Positions 1-7,228 of a stretch of 18,490 bases of DNA are shown piece after piece. The first letter of the stretch is position 1; each line of letters starts with the position of its first letter. Source of the stretch: Actinomycetota bacterium. GTDB lineage: Bacteria > Actinomycetota > Acidimicrobiia > Spongiisociales > ZC4RG35. Position numbers and translations under genes: made by a program. The notes beneath the pieces are model-generated. The model did no database searches and had not been told where the DNA came from. It saw only the letters and a list, made by a program, of their open reading frames with translations. The DNA is taken from the NCBI GenBank assembly GCA_022615295.1, contig JAKEHF010000076.1, forward strand, positions 1-18,490. Reading direction: 5' to 3'.

Positions 1-54
1 GATGCGTACCGCGCCGTTTCTTGAGAGGTTATGTCCCCGTACGGGTGCTCCACA

Positions 55-63
55 ACCTGAGGT
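55..63 (+). repeat. ACCTGAGGT motif, copy after the aldehyde dehydrogenase gene
   Basis: First of four identical 9-mers. It is in the 66-base region between the window edge and the stop of the aldehyde dehydrogenase gene. A perfect palindrome CCCGTACGGG (36-45) lies nearby; no gene is assignable to this stretch. Confidence 0.45.
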
Positions 64-66
64 AAG

Positions 67-1428
67 TCAGGCGACTACCACCGTCTTGGCGTTGAGGAAC
101 TTCATGCCGAGGTCGGCCATCTCACGGCCATAGCCGCTGGTCTTGATACCACCAAACGGGAGACGGGGGTCCGAGGACACCAATGCGTTGACGAAGCACG
201 ACCCCGCCTGGAGACGGTTCCTCGCCACTTGCTCGCCCAGCTCGGGATCGCCGGTGAAGATGGCCGCCCCCAAACCGAACTCGCTGTCGTTGGCGATACG
301 CACCGCGTCGTCGAGGCCCTGGGCGGCGATGACCGCGGCGACCGGTCCGAACGTCTCCTCGTGATAGAGGGCCATGCCCTTCTCCACCCCGGTGATCATC
401 GTCGGGGGATAGAAGGCACCGACGCCCTCGGGGACCACACCCCCCTTCCGCAGACTCCCACCCGACTCCACCGTCCTCGTCACTTGGGCATGGAGCTCGT
501 CGCGGAGGTCCACCCGCGCCATCGGCCCGAGGGTCGTCGTCTCCGAATGCGGGTCACCCATCACCGCCTTGGCCAGAGCCGCGGCCATCAGGTCGGTGAA
601 CTCGTCGACCACCGGTGCCTCGACGATGAACCGCTTCGCCGCGATACACGATTGGCCCCCGTTGATCAGACGGGAGGCCGCACAGGTGGCAGCCGCTTGT
701 TCCAGGTCGGCGTCGGCGAGCACCACATAGGGGTCGGAGCCGCCGAGCTCGAGGACCGTCTTCTTGAGGAGGCTCCCCGCCTTGGTCGCCACCGCCCTGC
801 CCGCCGGGTCCGATCCGGTGAGCGTGGCAGCCACCACGAGGGGGTGCTCGAGGACGGTGTTCACACGTGACGAACCGATGACCAGGGTGCGGAAGAGGCC
901 GTTGGGAAAACCGGCTTCGACCGTGAGGCGATCGATGGCCAGTGCACACCCGGTGACGTTCGAAGCGTGCTTGAGAAGACCAGCGTTACCCGCCATCAGT
1001 GCCGGAGCCAGGAACCTGAACACCTGCCAGAAGGGGAAGTTCCAGGGCATCACCGCCAGAACCACCCCCAACGGGCGATAGGCGACGTAGCTCTTGGCCC
1101 TGTCGGTGACGATGTGGTCGTCGGCGAGTATCCGCTCGGTCTCCTCGGCGTAGTGCCGACAAACCCAGGCGCACTTGTCGACCTCGGCGCGGCCCTGGGC
1201 CATGGGTTTGCCCATCTCGTCGGCCATGAGAACGGCGAGCTCCTCGCGGGAGGCATCGAGCAGCTCCGCGAGACGACGCATCGGTGCGGCCCGGTCCTCT
1301 AACGAGACGTGCTCCCACTCCTGCTGGAGACGTCCCGCAGTCTCGATGTGATGGATCAGCTCGGTGGGTGTGGTCTCCTCGTACTCGGCCAGGAGACTGC
1401 CGTCGGTTGGGCTAATCGAAGAGATCAT
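67..1428 (-). CDS. gabD: NAD(P)-dependent succinate-semialdehyde dehydrogenase-like aldehyde dehydrogenase
   Basis: A soluble aldehyde dehydrogenase of 453 residues that oxidises an aldehyde, probably succinate semialdehyde, to the acid with NAD(P)+. Seen in the sequence: the PWNFPFWQ cofactor-binding segment near residue 127, the LELGGSDP motif with the general base at Glu227, the GGQSCIAAKRF motif with the nucleophile at Cys261, and a C-terminal PFGGIKTSGYGRE signature. The length matches short actinobacterial GabD1-type enzymes, whose conserved blocks it follows closely. The start is ATG at 1428, with CATAAT six bases upstream and no Shine-Dalgarno, so the mRNA is probably leaderless. It lies downstream of the small Cys/His protein on the same strand with a 60-base gap and its own promoter. 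No GABA transaminase is nearby, so the exact substrate is inferred from family resemblance; another aliphatic semialdehyde is possible. Confidence 0.9.
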   Translation of the reverse strand: MISSISPTDGSLLAEYEETTPTELIHHIETAGRLQQEWEHVSLEDRAAPMRRLAELLDASREELAVLMADEMGKPMAQGRAEVDKCAWVCRHYAEETERILADDHIVTDRAKSYVAYRPLGVVLAVMPWNFPFWQVFRFLAPALMAGNAGLLKHASNVTGCALAIDRLTVEAGFPNGLFRTLVIGSSRVNTVLEHPLVVAATLTGSDPAGRAVATKAGSLLKKTVLELGGSDPYVVLADADLEQAAATCAASRLINGGQSCIAAKRFIVEAPVVDEFTDLMAAALAKAVMGDPHSETTTLGPMARVDLRDELHAQVTRTVESGGSLRKGGVVPEGVGAFYPPTMITGVEKGMALYHEETFGPVAAVIAAQGLDDAVRIANDSEFGLGAAIFTGDPELGEQVARNRLQAGSCFVNALVSSDPRLPFGGIKTSGYGREMADLGMKFLNAKTVVVA

Positions 1429-1434
1429 CCCCGC

Positions 1435-1440
1435 ATTATG
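1435..1440 (-). promoter_or_regulatory. -10 box (CATAAT) of the aldehyde dehydrogenase gene
   Basis: CATAAT on the minus strand lies six bases before the ATG at 1428. The spacing puts the transcription start at or next to the start codon, as in the other leaderless genes of this window. No clear -35 is visible. Confidence 0.55.
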
Positions 1441-1488
1441 GCGAACCCGCCACGGGTGGGCCTCGCCGCCACGAGGACCGGCCGGGTC

Positions 1489-1857
1489 TCAGCCGGCGGC
1501 GTTGGCGTTGTCGATCCGGATCGGGATCCACAGCTCCTGACCCAGGGCGTCCTGGCGGGATGCCGCCGCCCAGGCATGCTCGGCACAGGCGAGGCCTCTT
1601 GGGATCAAGAACACCGCAGGAGTGTCGCACTTGCCGCACATCGGCTGTCGTTCCGACTCGAGACTGGTCTCGACCCGGGCGGTGAGATCCTGGTAGTCGG
1701 GGAAGATCTTCACCGTCTCGGCGACGAACCGCACCGAGACGTGACCACAGTCCTCGCACACCGAACGCTCGAGACCGGCGGTCACGGTTGTGATTGCGTT
1801 CTTGTGGGCGCACATGCCCACTTGGGGTCTACCCCAGAACCCAGACCAGTCCGACAC
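1489..1857 (-). CDS. Small Cys/His-rich, probably zinc-binding protein of unknown function
   Basis: I do not recognise a named family. The 122-residue product has two clusters of potential metal ligands: Cys16, His18, Cys34 and Cys37 (a CxH...CxxC arrangement), then Cys74, Cys77, Cys91 and His94 (CxxC...CxxH). Eight correctly paired ligands suggest two small zinc-ribbon-like folds. There is no signal peptide or membrane segment, so it is probably cytoplasmic. The GTG start at 1857 is preceded by GGAGG at 1863-1867 with a five-base spacer, and by a TAGTTT -10 box at 1890-1895, giving a leader of about 26 bases. An internal ATG at 1815 (residue 15) would keep all the Cys/His residues but has no ribosome binding site. 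It lies between the acyltransferase and aldehyde dehydrogenase genes on the same strand. It could be a nucleic-acid-binding or redox-sensing protein; that is a guess. Confidence 0.7.
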   Translation of the reverse strand: MSDWSGFWGRPQVGMCAHKNAITTVTAGLERSVCEDCGHVSVRFVAETVKIFPDYQDLTARVETSLESERQPMCGKCDTPAVFLIPRGLACAEHAWAAASRQDALGQELWIPIRIDNANAAG

Positions 1858-1889
1858 CCACTCCTCCCACGACCTCGTTCCGGTCGCTC

Positions 1890-1895
1890 AAACTA
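1890..1895 (-). promoter_or_regulatory. -10 box (TAGTTT) of the Cys/His-rich protein gene
   Basis: TAGTTT on the minus strand lies 32 bases before the GTG at 1857, so the transcript would have a short leader. That leader contains GGAGG five bases before the start codon. This is one of few genes here with a conventional ribosome binding site. Confidence 0.4.
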
Positions 1896-1950
1896 GGTCG
1901 TACGCCCCAGTACTCCAGACTCATTGGCGTGATGCTGATTGGACTAGTCC

Positions 1951-3222
1951 TCAGGCGAGACGGGTGATCCCACCTGCGATCACCCCGACCACGGGCAGGG
2001 TGAGGATGATTCCGTTGAGCCCGTCCTCGTCGGCGATTCCCACCGCGGCGAGGAGGCCAAGACCCGCGCAGACCATCACCACGGCGACCGTCGGCCGCCA
2101 CCAGGGTGGAGCGGGCCGGACGTCGTTCACCGGTCTCTCGAAGCGGGAGAACAACGTCACCAGAACCCCCGTGAGGACGATGAGGAGGGCGAACCAGATG
2201 GGGCGTGTCCACCACCAGAGGGCGCTCAACGGGTCGACGCCGAACCCGAAGCCGCCGGCGAGCAGCCCGAGCCCGATGGCGACGACCATCGCGGTGAGAT
2301 GCCACAGGTAGATCGTCATGATCTGTGCGCTGACTCCGACAACAAATGCCCATGACCCGGCGCGGTTCATCCATCTCCGCAGCAGTGGTTCGGCCACCAG
2401 GACCAGACCCGCCTGGAACATCCCGAGGAAGGCCAGGGTCACCCTGGGCGGGTAGGAGTTGGTGAGCTGGGCGGTGTCGAGCCCCACCATCGCCACCGGG
2501 TACGGTCCGAGTACGACCAGCGCCAGAGTGGCGGCGAAGCCAAGAGTCGTCAGACCCACTCGCCTCTTTCGACCTTCGATGCGACCATCGACCCAGGCGT
2601 ATCCAAGCTGATGGACCGTCGCCCACACGAACAGATAGTTGAGGAACCCGACCCAGATCACCTCCCCGGCGATGGAGAGCAGATCGGCGATACCGGCGAG
2701 GATGACGCCACCGACGACCGACCACCATCGGTAACGGTCCCAGACTCGAAGGGCAAGCGGAGCCAGGGTGACGATCACGATATAGGCGGCGAGAAACCAG
2801 GTCGGCACCAGGGCCACCTGGGACGCCATCTGCAGGACCTCCCAGTCGAGACCGAGCACCAGACCCAACCACCCACCGAGACCCCAGACCACGAGCAGCG
2901 GGATGACCGGGAGCACCAGGCGCCGCAGACGGGCACGTAGCCAGGCCCCATACGGGTCACCACGACGTACCGCCGACCTCCACGACAGGGCGTTGGCATA
3001 ACCTCCGACGAAGAAGAAGACGGGCATCACCTGGAAGAGCCAGGTGAGGGGGTGGGTCCACTCGGCCAGGATGAGGAGATGACCCGGGATGATCTCCCCG
3101 TCGAAGATCTCCACGGCCGCCATGAGCCAGTGACCGAAGACGACCACGAGGATGGAGAGGACACGCATCAGGTCGACGACCCTGTTGCGCTCTCCCGGGG
3201 TCTCTGCGGCAAGTCTCCTGAT
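1951..3222 (-). CDS. Acyltransferase 3 family integral membrane protein (apparent ATC start)
   Basis: A polytopic membrane protein of about 423 residues resembling acyltransferase 3 enzymes, which transfer acyl groups to cell-surface carbohydrates or lipids. Seen: an N-terminal hydrophobic segment with the family signature (basic residues, VVDLMR, then VVVFGHW with the presumed catalytic His), a second segment containing VMPVFFFVGGYAN, and roughly ten hydrophobic stretches through to the C terminus. Start choice: the frame is open into the divergent ribokinase gene, but there is no ATG, GTG or TTG between that gene and the ATG at 3168, which would cut off the conserved RVVDL residues. Homologue-like N termini of the form MRRLAAETP fit an ATC codon at 3220-3222, and TATCTG sits six bases upstream of it. 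The true start is therefore uncertain (3222 or 3168). The acceptor substrate cannot be inferred. Confidence 0.8.
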   Translation of the reverse strand: MRRLAAETPGERNRVVDLMRVLSILVVVFGHWLMAAVEIFDGEIIPGHLLILAEWTHPLTWLFQVMPVFFFVGGYANALSWRSAVRRGDPYGAWLRARLRRLVLPVIPLLVVWGLGGWLGLVLGLDWEVLQMASQVALVPTWFLAAYIVIVTLAPLALRVWDRYRWWSVVGGVILAGIADLLSIAGEVIWVGFLNYLFVWATVHQLGYAWVDGRIEGRKRRVGLTTLGFAATLALVVLGPYPVAMVGLDTAQLTNSYPPRVTLAFLGMFQAGLVLVAEPLLRRWMNRAGSWAFVVGVSAQIMTIYLWHLTAMVVAIGLGLLAGGFGFGVDPLSALWWWTRPIWFALLIVLTGVLVTLFSRFERPVNDVRPAPPWWRPTVAVVMVCAGLGLLAAVGIADEDGLNGIILTLPVVGVIAGGITRLA

Positions 3223-3315
3223 GCCCGCCAGATAGCTGATGCCGGGATTCTGGTGGTGGCTGGGGCGCTTTATGGGGCTTCTCGAGCGGGTACGTACCCT
3301 GTGGGGTGCCGTACT

Positions 3316-3324
3316 ACCTGAGGT
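3316..3324 (+). repeat. ACCTGAGGT motif, copy in the ribokinase leader
   Basis: Near-palindrome ACCT-G-AGGT, seven bases upstream of the ribokinase -10 box. The 13 bases 3314-3326 (CTACCTGAGGTTG) are identical to 7122-7134. Position within the promoter spacer suggests a protein binding site. Confidence 0.5.
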
Positions 3325-3331
3325 TGCCACG

Positions 3332-3337
3332 TAGCCT
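3332..3337 (+). promoter_or_regulatory. -10 box (TAGCCT) of the ribokinase operon
   Basis: TAGCCT lies eight bases before the ATG at 3346 and there is no Shine-Dalgarno, consistent with leaderless transcription of the rbsK-nucleoside hydrolase-peptidase operon. The ACCTGAGGT motif sits where a regulator could block RNA polymerase. Confidence 0.55.
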
Positions 3338-3345
3338 CCCGGCCA

Positions 3346-4242
<897 letters not shown>

Positions 4243-4252
4243 CCTCGCCGTC

Positions 4253-5188
4253 ATCGCCAGGCGAATCATCATCGACACCGACCCGGGCCAAGACGACGCA
4301 GTCGCCATCCTGGCCGCCCTGGCCTCCCCGGAGGAGCTCGATGTGATGGCGATCACGGCCGTGGCCGGGAACGTGCCGATCGAGCGAACGGTCGACAACG
4401 CCCTCACCCTCGTCGAGCTGGCCGATCGGGCCGACGTGCCGGTCTACCGAGGGTCGGCTCGACCGATGGTGAAGAAGCTGGTCACCGCAGAGTATGTCCA
4501 CGGACCGACGGGCATCGACGGCGCCGACCTGCCGCCGCCGACCCTGCGTGAGGCGCCCGGTCATGCCGTCGACCGCATCGTGGAGATCCTGATGTCCCAC
4601 GACGACGTGACCCTGTGCACCCTCGGCCCCCTCACCAACGTCGGTCTGGCCCTGGTCAGGGAGCCGGCCATCGCCGGACGGGCTAGACAGTTGGTGATGA
4701 TGGGTGGAGGCTTTTTCGAGGGTGGGAACACCACACCGGCAGCCGAGTTCAACGTCTACGTAGACCCTCATGCCGCCCACAACGTCTTCACCAGCGGGAT
4801 CCCGCTGGTGATGATGCCCCTCGACGTCACCCACAAGGCCTTGGCCACGCCGCCACGTCTCGAGAGGTTCCGTGACCTGGGGACCCGCACCGGTCGTGCG
4901 GTCCACGGGATGCTCGACTTCTACGACCGCTGGGACATGGAGAAATACGGGATGGAGGGTGGGCCGGTCCACGACGCCGCGGTGATCGCCTACCTCCTCG
5001 AGCCGGACATATATCGGGGAAAGGAGGTCCACGTCGAGATCGACATCGGGACCGGCCCCACACAGGGCATGACCATCGTCGACTGGTGGGGTGTCACCGG
5101 ACGGGAGGCCAACGCCACCGTCATGAACCAGGTCGACGACGACCGCTTCTTCGATCTGCTCATCGAGCGGATCGGACGTCTCTCGTGA
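4253..5188 (+). CDS. Inosine-uridine preferring nucleoside hydrolase, apparent ATC start
   Basis: Splits the N-glycosidic bond of ribonucleosides to give free base and ribose in nucleoside salvage. Seen: the calcium-binding signature DTDPGQDDA (Asp8, Asp10, Asp14, Asp15 counting from 4253), AGN near residue 39, the LGPLTN block, the FNVYVDPHAA segment, and the C-terminal VHDAAV motif with His240 and Asp241. The product is about 311 residues, normal for the family. The first standard start codon in frame is GTG at 4343, which would delete the DTDPGQDD metal site, so it cannot be the true start. The frame is open back to a TGA at 4190, without ATG/GTG/TTG. ATC at 4253 gives the family-typical beginning M-A-R-R-I-I-I-D-T-D. 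The gene may use a rare AUC start, or a base may be wrong. It follows ribokinase and precedes the peptidase by 12 bases. Confidence 0.85.
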   Translation: MARRIIIDTDPGQDDAVAILAALASPEELDVMAITAVAGNVPIERTVDNALTLVELADRADVPVYRGSARPMVKKLVTAEYVHGPTGIDGADLPPPTLREAPGHAVDRIVEILMSHDDVTLCTLGPLTNVGLALVREPAIAGRARQLVMMGGGFFEGGNTTPAAEFNVYVDPHAAHNVFTSGIPLVMMPLDVTHKALATPPRLERFRDLGTRTGRAVHGMLDFYDRWDMEKYGMEGGPVHDAAVIAYLLEPDIYRGKEVHVEIDIGTGPTQGMTIVDWWGVTGREANATVMNQVDDDRFFDLLIERIGRLS

Positions 5189-5195
5189 AAGGAGG
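5188..5195 (+). promoter_or_regulatory. Strong ribosome binding site of the S9 peptidase
   Basis: AAAGGAGG overlaps the last base of the nucleoside hydrolase stop codon and lies five bases before the ATG at 5201. It fixes that start and shows that internal operon genes use Shine-Dalgarno initiation, unlike the leaderless first genes. Confidence 0.8.
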
Positions 5196-5200
5196 CTCCT

Positions 5201-7102
5201 ATGACACCCGATGACCTCTCGAAGCTTGTCCTGCCCTCGGACCCCCGCATCGAGCCGGGGAGCGGTCGGAGGATCGCCTTCGCTGTGTCCAGAGCCGACA
5301 TCGAGTCGGACAAATACCACCGCACCATCTGGGTCCACGACGACGCCGGCGCCCGAGAGTTCACGTCGGGTCCCGGCGACGCCAATCCGAGATGGTCGCC
5401 CGACGGGGCCCGTCTCGCCTTCTTGAGGACGGAAGAAGGTGGGAAGCCTCAGGTGGCCGTGATCCCGACCGACGGCGGGGAAGCGAGAGTGCTGACCGAC
5501 TTCCTCTACGGGGTCGAGGCCCTGGAGTGGTCACCGGACGGGTCACGGCTGGTGGTGACGGCGGTCACCGCCGACGAGGCCTGGGAAGACCTCGACGAGA
5601 CCGAGAGAGGGCGGCGGCCCCGTCGCATCACCAGGATCCCCTTCAGAGCCGACAATCGGGGATGGGTCGACGACAGGCGTCGTCATCTGTGGCTGGTCGA
5701 CCCCACCGGTGGCGAGGAGCCACGTTGTCTCACTCCGGGGGAGCACGACGAGGAGTCACCGGCGTGGTCACCCGACGGGAAGAAGATCGCGTTCATAAGC
5801 GACCGTGACCCGGGGCAGGGGCTCACCCCCGGTGTCGACGTTCTCGAGGTCGACGTCGATACCGGTGAGCAGACCCCGGCCGTGCCCCACGGCTACTGGG
5901 CACACCTGTCGTACGGCCCGGACGGGCGGCTCCATCTACTCGGCCAGCCGAGCGTGGACTATCCCCTCGCCTTCTTCCTGCAACGTCGGGAGAGCGACGG
6001 CTCGCTCACCGAGCTCACCGGTCATCTCGACCGGGGATCGGTCTCGCTGGCGGCCGGTCAGCCGTTCATCCGCTGGCAAGGCGATTCGGCCCTGGTGGGT
6101 CTCGAGGACTCGGGACGGTTCGGGGTGATCAGGGTCGACCCGGACGGGACGGTCACCCGGCTGGTCGACGAGGAGTGCATGGTGCTGGGCCTCGATTGTG
6201 ACGACACGCGGATCGTCTGTGTCGTCAGCCACCCCACCAGACCCGGCGAGCTGTACGCCGTCGATGCTGGTGCGCTCGCCCGGTTGACAGAGCTCAACCC
6301 CACCGATCTCGAAATCGTCGAGACGGAGCACTTCACGGTGTCGGCCGACGGCCAGGATCTCGATGTCTGGGTGATCCTCCCCACGGGTGAGGAGCGGGTG
6401 CCTCTTCTGCTCAACATTCACGGTGGACCGGCGTCGCAGTACGGGTTCGGGTTCTTCGATGAGTTCCAGATCTATGCCGCCGCCGGTTACGGCGTGGTGG
6501 CATGCAACCCCCGTGGCTCGTCGGGCAGGGGCCAGGACTTCCTTCGGGCGGTCACCGGAGAGGGCTGGGGAACAGTCGATATGGCCGATGTGGACGTCGT
6601 CGTGGCCGAGGCCCAGGCTCGTCATCCCCGGCTCGATGCGGATCGTATGGGGATCATGGGCGGTTCCTATGGCGGGTTTCTCACCGCATGGGTGATCGCT
6701 CACGAGGACCGCTGGAGGTCGGCGGTGGTGGAGCGGGCCCTGGTCAACTGGGCCAGCTTTGCCGGTACCTCCGACATCGGCGGCTCCTTCCCCTACTTGT
6801 ACACGAAGGCCGCCTATCCCGACGCCTGGGAGACCTGGTGGCGGCTGAGCCCCCTGGCACACGCCCACAAGGTGAAGACCCCCACCCTGATCATCCACTC
6901 CGAGGACGACTTCCGTTGCCCCATCGAACAGGGCGAGCAGTATCTGATGGCCCTCCTCCGCAATGGGACCCCGGCCGAGATGGTCCGTTTCCCCGGGGAG
7001 AGTCACGAGCTGAGCCGTAGCGGGAAGCCCCGTCACCGCAAGGAGCGTTTCGAGGCGATCCTCGACTGGCACGCCCGTCATCTGGCTTCTCGAGAGAGTT
7101 GA
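5201..7102 (+). CDS. S9-family prolyl oligopeptidase / acyl-peptide hydrolase-like serine peptidase
   Basis: A 633-residue two-domain serine peptidase acting on short peptides. The N-terminal part (about 1-380) is a beta-propeller with recurrent WSPDG motifs (PRWSPDGARLAF, LEWSPDGSRLVV, PAWSPDGKKIAF). The C-terminal part is an alpha/beta-hydrolase with nucleophile Ser489 in GGSYGGF, Asp570 in HSEDDFRCP and His602 in GESHELSR; an oxyanion HGGPASQYG segment precedes them. There is no signal peptide, so it is probably cytoplasmic. Length fits the family (600-700). The start at 5201 is fixed by AAAGGAGG five bases upstream. It is third in the operon after ribokinase and nucleoside hydrolase, only 12 bases after the latter. 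Its metabolic link with nucleoside salvage is unclear; the pairing may reflect scavenging of peptides and nucleosides together. Precise specificity (dipeptidyl, acylaminoacyl or oligopeptidase) cannot be read from the sequence. Confidence 0.9.
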   Translation: MTPDDLSKLVLPSDPRIEPGSGRRIAFAVSRADIESDKYHRTIWVHDDAGAREFTSGPGDANPRWSPDGARLAFLRTEEGGKPQVAVIPTDGGEARVLTDFLYGVEALEWSPDGSRLVVTAVTADEAWEDLDETERGRRPRRITRIPFRADNRGWVDDRRRHLWLVDPTGGEEPRCLTPGEHDEESPAWSPDGKKIAFISDRDPGQGLTPGVDVLEVDVDTGEQTPAVPHGYWAHLSYGPDGRLHLLGQPSVDYPLAFFLQRRESDGSLTELTGHLDRGSVSLAAGQPFIRWQGDSALVGLEDSGRFGVIRVDPDGTVTRLVDEECMVLGLDCDDTRIVCVVSHPTRPGELYAVDAGALARLTELNPTDLEIVETEHFTVSADGQDLDVWVILPTGEERVPLLLNIHGGPASQYGFGFFDEFQIYAAAGYGVVACNPRGSSGRGQDFLRAVTGEGWGTVDMADVDVVVAEAQARHPRLDADRMGIMGGSYGGFLTAWVIAHEDRWRSAVVERALVNWASFAGTSDIGGSFPYLYTKAAYPDAWETWWRLSPLAHAHKVKTPTLIIHSEDDFRCPIEQGEQYLMALLRNGTPAEMVRFPGESHELSRSGKPRHRKERFEAILDWHARHLASRES

Positions 7103-7123
7103 TCGGCCCAGGGCCGCGGTGCT

Positions 7124-7132
7124 ACCTGAGGT
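7124..7132 (+). repeat. ACCTGAGGT motif, copy between peptidase and lon
   Basis: Same 9-mer as at 3316, with 13 flanking-inclusive bases (7122-7134) identical to 3314-3326. It is 22 bases after the peptidase stop codon and about 97 bases before lon. A related half, AACCTGAG, follows at 7165-7172. Confidence 0.5.
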
Positions 7133-7138
7133 TGCGTT

Positions 7139-7158
7139 GTCGTCCTGTCGATGACGAC
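7139..7158 (+). terminator. Weak hairpin after the ribokinase operon
   Basis: GTCGTC (7139-7144) and GACGAC (7153-7158) form a six-base-pair stem with an eight-base loop. No T tract follows (the next bases are CCAATAAA). It could be a weak terminator or a regulatory site of lon; support is limited. Confidence 0.2.
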
Positions 7159-7177
7159 CCAATAAACCTGAGTCCCA

Positions 7178-7183
7178 TAGGCT
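7178..7183 (+). promoter_or_regulatory. Possible -10 box (TAGGCT) upstream of lon
   Basis: The 10-mer CATAGGCTGA (7176-7185) is identical to the one carrying the -10 box of the reductase gene at 15816-15825. Here it would give a leader of about 39 bases before ATG 7229. It overlaps an imperfect inverted repeat CCTGA...TCAGG (7167-7171 with 7189-7193), which could be an operator. Confidence 0.35.
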
Positions 7184-7228
7184 GAGATCAGGAATAGCGG
7201 GGGTCTCGGCGTCGGTTGACACTTATCC

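Noticed and set aside
1..24. Possible tail of a plus-strand gene (eight codons ending TGA at 22-24)
   Set aside because: Eight codons at the window edge cannot support a gene call; composition is compatible but not evidence.
229..1302. Long plus-strand frames opposite the aldehyde dehydrogenase gene
   Set aside because: They are antisense shadows of a well-conserved enzyme, with no motifs and low-complexity Arg/Gly/His-rich translations typical of GC-rich shadow frames.
1941..1950. Perfect palindrome GGACTAGTCC adjoining the acyltransferase stop codon
   Set aside because: Ten-base palindromes occur by chance at this scale and no second copy or structural context supports a site.
5936..7222. 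428-codon minus-strand frame opposite the S9 peptidase
   Set aside because: Antisense to the conserved catalytic domain; Asp/His/Gly-rich low-complexity product with no motif.
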